From the NCBI RefSeq assembly GCF_000428985.1, contig NZ_AUAZ01000005.1:124001-188000 (forward strand): a stretch of 64,000 nt of DNA, written 5' to 3'. The notes below the pieces were generated by a model, which did no database searches, had not been told where the DNA came from, and saw only the letters and a program-made list of their open reading frames with translations. This document shows positions 1 through 9,005 of the stretch, in pieces. Origin of the DNA: Marinobacterium litorale DSM 23545. Lineage in GTDB: Bacteria; Pseudomonadota; Gammaproteobacteria; Pseudomonadales; Balneatricaceae. A program made the translations under genes and the position numbers. The number at the start of each line of letters is the position of its first letter. Positions within the stretch are counted from its first letter, which is position 1.

Positions 1-424
1 TCAGGACCAGCTCAACAGTGATCAGACTTGCCCCTGCGGTTCGGGCAAAGTATTCCGCGAATGCTGTGAACCGGCCCTGCAGGGTACACAGCCAGCCCCC
101 ACTGCCGAGGCACTGATGCGCTCTCGCTACTGTGCATTCGCACTGGGTGCTATCGACTATCTTATCGATACCCAGGCCAAGGAGAAACGCCAGCCCGGTG
201 AAGCCGAGCTGCTTGCCGAACAGATACAGGTCACCACTTGGACTGGTCTGAAAATACTTTCCACCCGTAAGGGTCTGGCAGATGACACCGATGGTGTGGT
301 GGAGTTTGAAGCCCGTTTCGAGTCGGGGCCACAGAAGGCGATCCTGCATGAAGTATCCCGCTTTCGTAAGGATGATGGGCGTTGGGTCTATGTAGATGGA
401 GAGGTTGAGCTGCGTCCCTGCTGA
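1..424 (+). CDS. YchJ-like (UPF0225) SEC-C motif protein, 5' end missing
   Basis: The reading frame is open from base 2 of the window. It encodes a Cys-rich SEC-C type motif (CPCGSGKVFRECC) followed by an NTF2-like alpha+beta segment ending at 424. This is the layout of the YchJ/UPF0225 family, in which the Cys motif lies near the N-terminus, so only a few residues should be missing. An internal ATG at 116 would remove the Cys motif and is not the real start. SEC-C motifs bind zinc; the cellular role of this family is not established. No partner gene is visible upstream. The family call is fairly sure, the function unknown. Confidence 0.75.
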   Translation, partial: QDQLNSDQTCPCGSGKVFRECCEPALQGTQPAPTAEALMRSRYCAFALGAIDYLIDTQAKEKRQPGEAELLAEQIQVTTWTGLKILSTRKGLADDTDGVVEFEARFESGPQKAILHEVSRFRKDDGRWVYVDGEVELRPC

Positions 425-715
425 TCTCAACCGCAACCGCCTTTAAATTTCCGGCCTGTCAAGGCTTTCCCTGCATCGACACTGGCCGGTAGAATAAGTG
501 CCCGCCCAAAACCGGGCTCAGGAAACAGCTCCCGATCATCGCCCACACGGCGAACCGGATCCGGATGCTTACCGGGCCTGGAATGACGCAACGGTGTCAA
601 AAACGGGCCGGATCACAAATCCGTCGATATCGGGATTTCAGTTGATATCAATGAGCCCGGATATCCGGAATTCAGACTTAGTAGCCAGGCGCACCGCGCC
701 GGCTTGTGGTGATTG

Positions 716-3313
716 ATGTTTGCAAACCTGTTCAAGCCCAAATGGCGCCACCCCAGCCCTGATGTCCGTGTTCGCGCTGTTACTCGCCTGAGCACCGACC
801 GGCCGGAGCACCGGAACATTCTGCGTACACTGCTACTGGATGACGGCAGCAGCCAGGTCAGAGAAGCGGCACTGGGTAAAGTTCAGGACCTGGAGCTGCT
901 TATCCAGGTACTCGGCCGTGAAGAGTCGGACCAGATCCGACGCCTGGCTGCCTCATTGATCGCCCGTCAATTCGCGGCCCTACCGGACGACGAAGTCGCT
1001 CACTGGATTAGCCGGTTGGATGAGGCGGCCTGCTCTCGACTGGCGATCTACGAGACCGACCAAAACCTGCACTCCCTCCTGGTCAGACAGATCAACTCCG
1101 CCGGCGCGTTACATCAGTTGGCCACTCAGGGCTCCACTGCCGCATTGCGCCGCGAAGCGGCGGAGCGGATGGACGACATTGCCATACTCGAGCAACTGGT
1201 GCGCGATACCCGCGGCAGCGACAAGGCCGTGCACCGGATCGCGCGTGATCGGCTAAACCGCTACCGGGAGGCCGAGCGTCTGCAGCAGGAGCAGGCTGAG
1301 AAGCGCGATACACTGCTTGAGGCACTGACGAACCTGGTGACGACTCAGGACCGCCAGCATTACCGGGCTCGGCTTGAGGTGATCAAACGTGACTGGGACA
1401 GACTACCGGCGGCACCGGAACATATTCAGGCTCAGTTCCAGGCCAGGCTGAGCCAGGCCGAAGAGATATTGCTGCAAGTTCAAGCCGAGCAGGAGCGCAC
1501 TGAGGCCGAAGCACAGGCTGCAGCGGAACATCAAAAAGCTTGCGAACAGTGCGGCGAGGCGTTGCGCACGCAGCTCAACACAACAGATCCGGACCAGCAG
1601 TTCATCACCGAACTGAGCGCTCAAATTAATGAAGCCGAGCAGTTGATCGCCGTACGTCCATGCGGCGCGGAACTCCCGCACTATGTGCGGCAGGCACAGG
1701 CTTTGCTTTGCGCCTGTGAGCAACTACAGGAACAGCACGAAGCACTAGAGCGGCTGATTGAAACAGATCCCGAGCACACCGACCGTGCGGCTCTGAAAAA
1801 GCTGCTCGCTGATATACAGTGGCCCGATACGACGCCCAGGCCCTCGCTGCTTGAGCGCGCCCTGAGCCACCTGAAGGCATCGGAACAGAAGGCGGCGCAG
1901 CGCAGGGCTGCCGCGAATCAGAAAGTAGATGAGCTTGAAGCGGACCTGCAGGCCTTCGACCAGGCCATAGGACAGGGCGAGATCCGGATAGCACTGCGCC
2001 ATCGAGACCACGCAGGTGAGCAGCTCAAACGTCTCAATGGCAGTGCACCCAACGCACTGGAGCAACAGTTCAAAACCCTGTCGGCACAACTGCAAGAGAT
2101 GAAGGACTGGCAGGGGTTCGCCGTCAATGGCAAAAAAGAGACGCTCTGCGAGGAGATGGAGGCACTGATCGGTGCCGATATGCCCGCGCAGGCTCTGGCA
2201 AACCGAATCCGTGAACTGCAGAAGGAGTGGAAAGCGCTGGATGCCACGTCAGCCGTTCACTCGCAGAAGCTCTGGCAGCGCTTCCACAGTGCCGGAGAGA
2301 CGGCTTACGCGCCCTGTGAGGTGCACTTCTCCGCACTCAGGCAGCAACGGCAACAGAACCTGGCGCAGCGCGAAGAGATCTGTCAGCAGCTGGAAACTTT
2401 TCTTGAATCGGTGGATTGGTCACAGGCCGACTGGCCCGCGATAGAGCAGATCTGCCATACCGCCAAGCGCGAATGGAAAGGGTTCACTCCAGTGGACCGG
2501 GCCCCGGGCAAAGTGGTTCAGCAACGCTTTAACCAGTCCATCCGTACGCTCGATGCGCGCCTCAAGGAGTGGCATCAGCGCTGTGCCGACCTGAAAGAGC
2601 AGTTGATCGAAGAAGCCGCCCAGCTCACCGAGATGGAGGATCTGGCCGAGGCGACGGAGCAGGCCAAAGCACTGCAACGACGCTGGAAAGAGGTCGGACC
2701 TGCGTTTCGAAGCCAGGAGCGCGCCCTGTGGCAGCGCTTCAGGGAGCATTGCGATACGCTGTTTGCACGCCTGAAGCGACCGGCCCCCAGGCTGGAGCCC
2801 ATCGCACTAAGCGCGGGCGAGTCACCCGTAAGCAAAGAGGCATTCGAGCGTTTTATCAGCGCAGCCGGCATGCTTGATCGTGCGGAAAACGCTGTACTCA
2901 AAGGCGAAACCGCCATGCTGGAGCAGCTGCTGGATGCGATTCGGGGTGCAACCGGTAACGTCAGTCAGCCCTGGCGCGATCAGCTCTGCAAACGTGTGGA
3001 TGTGATCGAAGAGGTACTCAACGACAGCACTCAACTGGAGCAAGAACTGGCGCAAAGCGAGCAAAGCATCCTGGAGCTATGCATCCGCCTTGAGATACTG
3101 TTGGGACAACCCTCCCCCGAAGAGGAGCAGGCGCGGCGTATGGAATATCAGATGCACCGGTTGCAACAGGCACTGGAAGAGCATCAGCAAAACCCAACCC
3201 GAGCCGATGTTATCGCGTTGGAGCTGGAGTGGCAGACCCTCTCCTTCAACAGCGTATTTCCGCAGCAGCGTCAGCGCTTTGAACAGCTTTTGGTCAGAGC
3301 AGGTTGCTGCTAA
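716..3313 (+). CDS. DUF349 domain protein with HEAT-like N-terminus and coiled coils
   Basis: An 865-residue cytoplasmic protein with no signal peptide or membrane segment. Residues 1 to about 160 look like short helical HEAT-type repeats. Long Gln/Glu/Ala-rich coiled coils follow (about 165-300 and 390-450). Roughly 460-700 holds at least three DUF349 units with the recurring W-K-x-hydrophobic ... LWQRF ... C/AE pattern, for example RRWKEVGPAFRSQERALWQRF split over residues near 650. The ATG at 716 is preferred over the TTG three bases earlier. DUF349 proteins are widespread in gammaproteobacteria and have no settled function. The gene stands alone and ends 38 bp before a strong terminator hairpin. 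Confidence 0.8.
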   Translation: MFANLFKPKWRHPSPDVRVRAVTRLSTDRPEHRNILRTLLLDDGSSQVREAALGKVQDLELLIQVLGREESDQIRRLAASLIARQFAALPDDEVAHWISRLDEAACSRLAIYETDQNLHSLLVRQINSAGALHQLATQGSTAALRREAAERMDDIAILEQLVRDTRGSDKAVHRIARDRLNRYREAERLQQEQAEKRDTLLEALTNLVTTQDRQHYRARLEVIKRDWDRLPAAPEHIQAQFQARLSQAEEILLQVQAEQERTEAEAQAAAEHQKACEQCGEALRTQLNTTDPDQQFITELSAQINEAEQLIAVRPCGAELPHYVRQAQALLCACEQLQEQHEALERLIETDPEHTDRAALKKLLADIQWPDTTPRPSLLERALSHLKASEQKAAQRRAAANQKVDELEADLQAFDQAIGQGEIRIALRHRDHAGEQLKRLNGSAPNALEQQFKTLSAQLQEMKDWQGFAVNGKKETLCEEMEALIGADMPAQALANRIRELQKEWKALDATSAVHSQKLWQRFHSAGETAYAPCEVHFSALRQQRQQNLAQREEICQQLETFLESVDWSQADWPAIEQICHTAKREWKGFTPVDRAPGKVVQQRFNQSIRTLDARLKEWHQRCADLKEQLIEEAAQLTEMEDLAEATEQAKALQRRWKEVGPAFRSQERALWQRFREHCDTLFARLKRPAPRLEPIALSAGESPVSKEAFERFISAAGMLDRAENAVLKGETAMLEQLLDAIRGATGNVSQPWRDQLCKRVDVIEEVLNDSTQLEQELAQSEQSILELCIRLEILLGQPSPEEEQARRMEYQMHRLQQALEEHQQNPTRADVIALELEWQTLSFNSVFPQQRQRFEQLLVRAGCC

Positions 3314-3350
3314 GCCCTCGACCACGACCTGCTTTAGTAGCCCGGAACGA

Positions 3351-3376
3351 CAAACCCCCGCCATGGCGGGGGTTTG
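3351..3376. terminator. Rho-independent terminator between convergent genes
   Basis: A perfect 26-bp palindrome with 13-base arms (CAAACCCCCGCCA and its complement). On the plus strand it is followed by TTTT. It sits between the DUF349 gene and the convergent phaB and can stop transcription from the plus side; on the minus strand the T-run is weaker. Confidence 0.8.
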
Positions 3377-3400
3377 TTTTTACGCTGGCTTGAACGCCAT

Positions 3401-4150
3401 TTAGAACATGTGCATACCACCGTTGACGGAGAAATCCGCGCCGGTAATAAAACCAGACTGCTCGTCAGCCAGGAAAGACACCGTGCGACCAATCTCTTCC
3501 GGGGTACCCAGACGCTTAACCGGGATTGAGGATGCGATCTTCTGCAGTACCTCGTCATCGATTTTGGCAACCATAGCGGTCAGGATGTAACCCGGCGATA
3601 CCGTGTTGACGGTAACGCCTTTGGAGGCCACTTCCTGTGCCAGGGCTTTGGTAAAACCGTGGATACCGGCCTTGGCAGCCGAGTAGTTACACTGGCCGAA
3701 CTGCCCCTTCTGAGCATTTACCGACGAGATATTGATCACGCGACCGTAACCCTGATCCAGCATCGGGTTGATGACGGTACGGGTCATGTGGAACATGGAG
3801 TCCAGGTTGGCGGTGAGTACCTCATCCCACTGCTCCCAGCTCATCTTCTTGAAGGTACCGTCACGGGTGATACCGGCGTTGTTGACCAGCACACTGATGT
3901 CGCTGCCGGTCAGCTCTTTGACGGTGGCTACACACTGAGCGCAGGACTCGGCGTTGGTTACATCGCCGTAGGCCACGTCGATTTCGTAACCATCCTTCTT
4001 CTGCTCTTCCTGCCAGGCTTTCGCTTTATCGTGATTGCCGCCGCTGTTGTAGCCGGCGACGACACGGAAGCCCGCGTCGGCCAGACTGCGGCAGATAGCC
4101 GTACCCAAACCACCGGTACCGCCAGTCACAAGCGCTACTTTCTGACTCAT
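3401..4150 (-). CDS. phaB: Acetoacetyl-CoA reductase (PhaB-type SDR)
   Basis: A 249-residue short-chain dehydrogenase that reduces acetoacetyl-CoA to (R)-3-hydroxybutyryl-CoA with NADPH, the second step of polyhydroxybutyrate synthesis. Visible features are the Rossmann motif TGGTGGLG near residue 9, NNAG near 90, the catalytic Ser near 143 and the YSAAK motif (Tyr about 156, Lys about 160). The C-terminal GADFSVNGGMHM is typical of PhaB. The start is the ATG at 4150, preceded by GAGGGG; an in-frame ATG eight codons upstream is less likely. No phaA or phaC is adjacent. Generic 3-oxoacyl-ACP reductase (FabG) is the main alternative, but the closing NGGMHM favours PhaB. Confidence 0.88.
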   Translation of the reverse strand: MSQKVALVTGGTGGLGTAICRSLADAGFRVVAGYNSGGNHDKAKAWQEEQKKDGYEIDVAYGDVTNAESCAQCVATVKELTGSDISVLVNNAGITRDGTFKKMSWEQWDEVLTANLDSMFHMTRTVINPMLDQGYGRVINISSVNAQKGQFGQCNYSAAKAGIHGFTKALAQEVASKGVTVNTVSPGYILTAMVAKIDDEVLQKIASSIPVKRLGTPEEIGRTVSFLADEQSGFITGADFSVNGGMHMF

Positions 4151-4398
4151 ATTATCGCACCCCTCTTTTTCCATGTGATACCGGCTAAAACCGGTTTGAT
4201 TGTCATTCTTGTCATCCCGGCGGTTTGTAAGATTCGTTGTTATTTCCGCCGGTATTTAATTCCTATCACTACCTTGATCATAGTACGGCTGGGCCACAAG
4301 TCACAACCGCCTGAACAGGGAGAAAATAGTCTAATTAAGGGTTTTGACGCAGTGATGACAGAGAAGATGCCATCAACATCAGGGTTTGGATCAAAAGG

Positions 4399-5739
4399 TC
4401 AGGATTCCAGCCGCCGCAGATAGCGTCTCATCCAGCTGTAGGCCAAAAAAGCGGTAATTCCGTTAGCGAGAACCAGCGCCGCAAACATGCCATCGAGACC
4501 AAAGAGCACACTGCCAAGCCAACCCAGCGGGACGTACATGATGAACAGACGGAACAGGCTGATGCGCATCGCCCGCATGGGTTGATGCAACGCATTAAAT
4601 GACGACGCACTAAGAAAGGTAATCGCCTGAAATCCAAAACCGGCCGGAACCAGGACCATCCATAACGCGAGCCAGCGAGACACTTCGGGATCGTCGGTAA
4701 ACAGGCCGGACAGAGGATCGGCAAACAGGAACAGCAGTACGAAGATAAGCCCCTGCCATACCAGCGCAAATCGTACCGCACCCAGGTAAACCCGGCGCAC
4801 ACGCTCAAGTTGACCGGCTCCATAATTCTGGCTGATAAATGGCGGCAGGGTCATCGACATGGCCAGACAAACCAACAGCGACAGTGACTCGACGCGGTTC
4901 CCAACACCATAAGCGGCCACCGCTTCCGCCCCGTGGCGTGCCACCAAGGCTGTCAGAATACCGTTCGCCAAGGGCGTCATCATATTGGATAGCGCAGCGG
5001 GTAAACTGATCTCCATCACCTTGCGCCAATGCGACAGCATCTGACCAAGTTCCGGCCACTGCAGAAGCAGCATCTGCCGTCTGACACAAAGCAGGTAGAC
5101 TGCGAAGCTTGTTGTCACTGCCCAGGCCAGCACACTGGCCAGTGCGGCCCCTTGAATCCCCAATGCAGGGACAGGCCCCGCACCGAAGATCAGCAGCGGA
5201 TCGAGCACAAGATTCAGCACGGAGGAGACAACCATAATACTGCCCGACAGGCGTGTATCTCCCGCCGCCCTGAAGATGCTGTTACACACCATGTTGAGCA
5301 CCAGAAACACCGAACCACTGAACCAGACCGTCATATAGTCGTGGACATAGGGCATCAGGCCCGGCTCCGCCCCCATCAGGCTAAATACCGGATCGATTAT
5401 CCAGTGTCCGGCGAAGCCGATCACCAGCATCAAGACCGTGGTCATGATCAGGTTATCGGTGGCCATTCGCGCCGCATTGGTCTCCTCCCCCGCTCCAATC
5501 AGACGCGCCAGGGTCGCGGATGTACCCACCCCCAGGCCAATGGCCAGACTGGTGATCGAGAAGGTGACCGGGAAGGTAAATGCCAGTGCCGCCAGTTGCT
5601 GAGTGCCCAACTGGCCCACAAACCAGATATCCGCGATATTGAACAACATCAGACTGACGATGCCGAGCATCATCGGCAGCGTCATCCGAACCAGGGTTTG
5701 CCTGATGGGTGCGTTAAGGATATCAGGTGGCTGTGACAT
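4399..5739 (-). CDS. MATE family multidrug/toxin efflux transporter
   Basis: A 446-residue integral membrane protein with about 12 hydrophobic helices in two similar halves. It begins with the MATE-like segment RQTLVRMTLPMMLGIVSLML and has the internal AAGDTR signature between the halves (near residue 160). MATE proteins export cationic drugs or metabolites using Na+ or H+ gradients. It is monocistronic, convergent with nothing and about 250 bp from phaB. The substrate cannot be read from sequence. Confidence 0.88.
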   Translation of the reverse strand: MSQPPDILNAPIRQTLVRMTLPMMLGIVSLMLFNIADIWFVGQLGTQQLAALAFTFPVTFSITSLAIGLGVGTSATLARLIGAGEETNAARMATDNLIMTTVLMLVIGFAGHWIIDPVFSLMGAEPGLMPYVHDYMTVWFSGSVFLVLNMVCNSIFRAAGDTRLSGSIMVVSSVLNLVLDPLLIFGAGPVPALGIQGAALASVLAWAVTTSFAVYLLCVRRQMLLLQWPELGQMLSHWRKVMEISLPAALSNMMTPLANGILTALVARHGAEAVAAYGVGNRVESLSLLVCLAMSMTLPPFISQNYGAGQLERVRRVYLGAVRFALVWQGLIFVLLFLFADPLSGLFTDDPEVSRWLALWMVLVPAGFGFQAITFLSASSFNALHQPMRAMRISLFRLFIMYVPLGWLGSVLFGLDGMFAALVLANGITAFLAYSWMRRYLRRLES

Positions 5740-5914
5740 GAGTGGACCGGCAAAAAATCGGAGCAGAAGTGTACCACAGCCCGCCCCGGCTCGTAATTGA
5801 TGGCCCTGTCAGGTTTTTTTGCATCCATGAACCCGCGGGATGACCGCCATGAATGGCGGAAATACCGGTATTGCAGGAGCAAATGCCGGTGACCGGCCGT
5901 CCTGGCCATAAAAA

Positions 5915-5936
5915 ATGCCCGGCGGTTGCCGGGCAT
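5915..5936 (-). terminator. Terminator of the envelope (DUF1329) operon
   Basis: A 9-bp GC-rich stem (ATGCCCGGC / GCCGGGCAT) with a 4-base loop, 26 bp past the DUF1329 stop. On the minus strand it runs straight into TTTTT, the standard intrinsic terminator form. Confidence 0.85.
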
Positions 5937-5962
5937 AAAAACGCTGAAGGGCCGTACGCGGA

Positions 5963-7279
5963 TCAGTTACCCGATGCGCGCATATTCTGCACGGTGAACT
6001 TATCCACCGGGCTCAGTTTCGGATCGACAATACCCTTGAACTGACCGGTGGTGCAGTGCTGCGCCTGCACATCGATCATGGTAAAGGAGTCATCGATCGC
6101 TACACCCGTACCTTTGTTGACGGGCAGATGGTGATCCGGATGGGCCTGACCGATGGTCCAGCTCTTCCACATCTCGCCCTTGCGGTCATAGGTGATGTTG
6201 CGGGGGATGATAAAGGTCTGTGCATCCATGTAGTGCTGACGCTTGCTGATCGGGTGGTTCTGATCAACCGGCTCGGATTCAACCACATAGACCTTACGCA
6301 GCTGGTAGGTGATCTCCGGGAAGCAGCCACCCTTGCCACCGAAAGCGATGACCTGATAACCATCTTCATCCTGATGAGTTTCAGTATCCAGTGTCATCTC
6401 GTCGTGGTTGTACATAGGCATCAACAGATACTTGGTGCCTTTATAGGTCCACTTCATGTCGGAGATACGGCCGTTATAGCCCTCGAAGTCCTCGATCATG
6501 ACATCGGTCCCGAGGAACGCATCCGTGGTCTGACCGGAGGAGAGACGGCGGACACGACGCTGGAACCCGAGATACAGGTAGGCGTTATCCACCTTGGTGT
6601 CATCTTCAAAACGGTGGATCAGCAGCTGGGTGTTCTTCACATCGAACGGTTCCAGTACCTGCACATAGATCGCCCGGAACAGTTCCGACGGGTTCGGAGT
6701 GATCTCCGGGTACGGCTCCTGCTGAGTCCGGTGTGTGAAATTGAGGAAGTGGAAGTTCATCTTGATGGTACGTTCCTTCTTCCCGGACTCCATATCCCGC
6801 ATGGTCCAGTAGAACGGCATGATGGCCGCTGAGTCGCCCCAGTTGTAACCGTACTTGTAGTTCCAGGCCAGCTTCTCACCGGCACGGGGATCATCCAGTG
6901 ACGGCTCCTGCGGGAACGGACGGCCGGCCACGGTCTTGGAGATCTCACCATGGCCTTCACCGATAGTGACATCACCCGAGTACTGGCGAGTCGCTTCTAC
7001 GTAGCTGTCATGCAAAGCGAAGTCGGTGGTCGGTCCAACCTTGACCGTGGTCGCCCCCTCTTTGACGAACATGTACATGGCCGGGTCCAACACATCCTTG
7101 AACTGCTCTACGTTGGACTGATCGATGGTCATACCCACTTCCAACCCCGGAAAGGAGGGGACGCCATCGGCATAGGGGTAGAACGATTCCTGGATAATCT
7201 CATCAGAGACCGCTGCCGCCTGAACGGAGCCCATCACAGCAGCGGATAGGGCGATTGATAGCAAGCTTTTCTTTAACAT
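5963..7279 (-). CDS. DUF1329 domain periplasmic/outer-membrane associated protein
   Basis: 438 residues with a clear Sec signal peptide (residues 1-22, MLKKSLLSIALSAAVMGSVQA). The mature protein matches the DUF1329 family, which shares the fold of outer-membrane lipoprotein-sorting (LolA/B-like) proteins. There is no lipobox. It is the last gene of a four-gene operon with DUF1302, an MMPL exporter and a YCF48-like protein, a set that recurs in hydrocarbon-, steroid- and aromatic-degrading bacteria. A role in moving hydrophobic molecules across the periplasm is inference. It starts 36 bp after the DUF1302 stop, and a terminator follows its own stop. Confidence 0.85.
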   Translation of the reverse strand: MLKKSLLSIALSAAVMGSVQAAAVSDEIIQESFYPYADGVPSFPGLEVGMTIDQSNVEQFKDVLDPAMYMFVKEGATTVKVGPTTDFALHDSYVEATRQYSGDVTIGEGHGEISKTVAGRPFPQEPSLDDPRAGEKLAWNYKYGYNWGDSAAIMPFYWTMRDMESGKKERTIKMNFHFLNFTHRTQQEPYPEITPNPSELFRAIYVQVLEPFDVKNTQLLIHRFEDDTKVDNAYLYLGFQRRVRRLSSGQTTDAFLGTDVMIEDFEGYNGRISDMKWTYKGTKYLLMPMYNHDEMTLDTETHQDEDGYQVIAFGGKGGCFPEITYQLRKVYVVESEPVDQNHPISKRQHYMDAQTFIIPRNITYDRKGEMWKSWTIGQAHPDHHLPVNKGTGVAIDDSFTMIDVQAQHCTTGQFKGIVDPKLSPVDKFTVQNMRASGN

Positions 7280-7315
7280 CTGTGTCTTCCTTTGATTCTT
7301 TTTATAAATCGAGTC

Positions 7316-8989
7316 TTAGAAGCTGTAACGTACGGTCAGCTGGATCTCGTCTTCGGCGTTGGCCACACCGATCGGGCCGTTGGTAAAGCGGGCCAGCGGT
7401 TCATACACGCTCTGCCCCTGGGCCACCGACCAGGGGAAGGTCTCATCACCGCCATCCTTGATATTCAGCCCCAGGTTGAACATCCAGTGGTTATCCGGTG
7501 TGAACGAGATACTCGGCGCAACGACGGTGGCCGCAGCGGCAAAGTCATGCGCCACAATGACCTGCGGGCTCAGACGGTTGTTCATGTAGAAGCCCTTGAA
7601 CAGCGCGGTGGCAATCCAGTTGTCTTCGTCGTTGGGCATATCCGCTTCGTGGTCCAGGATGTGCTCGCCGAACAGCTGGGTGGAGATCAGGAACGCACTG
7701 CGCGTACCCAGCTGCGGGATCACCAGGTTCTTATCGAAGCCGATGACATAGCGCAGCATGTCGGTCTCTTTGTGACCGTTCAGGTCACGGGGCTGCTCTT
7801 CACCCTCGGAGTAGGCCAGCTCCACACGCCAGACCGCATCCATGTTCATGGAGTAGTAGTCGACGGCACCGCCGAGCAGGTTCACCCGCGGGAACTTGAT
7901 ATCGAACACACCATCCGGTGCCGGAGCCGGCGCACCCGGTGCGATCGGACGGAAGTGCAGTGACGGCATCTGCTGACGGTAGGTCAAGGCGTTCAGGGAG
8001 AAGGTGGCATCACCGTAAACCCCTTCCCACTTCAGACCCAGCTGGGTATTGGCCAGACTCCACTCCGGCTCTTCCACATCATGGATAATCGGCACATTGG
8101 CGCTATAGACATTGGTGCCCATACCCATGCTGTCGGTGACCAGATCCAGGTAGGACTCGTTCAGACTTGAGCTGAAGAAACAACCCGCATCAACGATGCG
8201 GTAGGACTGACCACAGGTTCCCAGGTTATTGGGACGGAACTTGTCGAAGTTCCAGACCAGTGAGAGGTTGGAGTCATCGAACACCTGGTTGGCACCCATG
8301 CGCCAGTCCAGCTTCAGCATCCACTGCGGGATACGGATATCCTCCAGCTCGTCATAGATATTGTGGCGGGAGTAGTCCACCGGGTTCATCACATCCAGAA
8401 CCCGGAACAGGTCGGTCTTGCCCCAGACCACCTGCTGTTTACCCAGACGGAAGGAGACGATATCGCCGTTGGCGAGTTTCTTGTCACCGGTCAGGTAGAG
8501 CTCACGGATAAAGTCGAGCTGATCGTTGAACTCCGGATACTTGGCGTCGTTCTCGTCCTGATCCATATACCCGTCCAGGTTATTACACAGGGTCGGGTCG
8601 TTTTCGCAGGGGAAAGGAACCCCTGAGGTCAGGATCGTCGGCGAGGAGAGATCCGGGTCGTGCCAGTCCTGGCCCAGGTAGTCGTAGCGGGCATCCTTGC
8701 CGAACTCGTCATCGTTCATATCGTAGACCCCGTCATAGGTCCCGCGCAGGGTCCCGTTGAGGGTCAGCGAGCGCAGGCTGTCGGTCTCGAACCGGGTCTC
8801 GAACTCCGCCTGTGCGGTGTTACGGAACTTGGACAGACCCACATCCTTGCGGTGGTAGGTGGCGTTCTCTACAAAACCCGCCCAGTTGGTCTCGGCGGCC
8901 GAGACAGGGGTGACCGGGGTGCCGGCGGCCAGCGCGGTAGCGACCGCGACAGCCAGGGGGGTAAATGCCGTTGTTATTGTTTTCGACAT
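7316..8989 (-). CDS. DUF1302 family outer-membrane protein
   Basis: 557 residues with a signal peptide (about 1-31, ending VSAAET). The rest has many alternating aromatic/polar beta strands and ends in a C-terminal aromatic (VRYSF), the mark of an outer-membrane barrel. DUF1302 members are large, mostly uncharacterised barrels nearly always paired with DUF1329. Cys residues in an extracellular-type loop (near 130-140, PCENDPTLCNN) could form a disulfide. It is third in the operon, 16 bp after the MMPL gene. A channel for hydrophobic substrates is plausible but unproven. Confidence 0.85.
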   Translation of the reverse strand: MSKTITTAFTPLAVAVATALAAGTPVTPVSAAETNWAGFVENATYHRKDVGLSKFRNTAQAEFETRFETDSLRSLTLNGTLRGTYDGVYDMNDDEFGKDARYDYLGQDWHDPDLSSPTILTSGVPFPCENDPTLCNNLDGYMDQDENDAKYPEFNDQLDFIRELYLTGDKKLANGDIVSFRLGKQQVVWGKTDLFRVLDVMNPVDYSRHNIYDELEDIRIPQWMLKLDWRMGANQVFDDSNLSLVWNFDKFRPNNLGTCGQSYRIVDAGCFFSSSLNESYLDLVTDSMGMGTNVYSANVPIIHDVEEPEWSLANTQLGLKWEGVYGDATFSLNALTYRQQMPSLHFRPIAPGAPAPAPDGVFDIKFPRVNLLGGAVDYYSMNMDAVWRVELAYSEGEEQPRDLNGHKETDMLRYVIGFDKNLVIPQLGTRSAFLISTQLFGEHILDHEADMPNDEDNWIATALFKGFYMNNRLSPQVIVAHDFAAAATVVAPSISFTPDNHWMFNLGLNIKDGGDETFPWSVAQGQSVYEPLARFTNGPIGVANAEDEIQLTVRYSF

Positions 8990-9005
8990 AATGCTTGGCC
9001 TCTTG

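Noticed and set aside
657-668. CCGGATATCCGG palindrome before the DUF349 gene
   Set aside because: A short isolated palindrome with no second copy or promoter context; not enough to call an operator.
713-718. TTG start for the DUF349 gene
   Set aside because: An ATG follows immediately at 716 and needs no alternative initiation.
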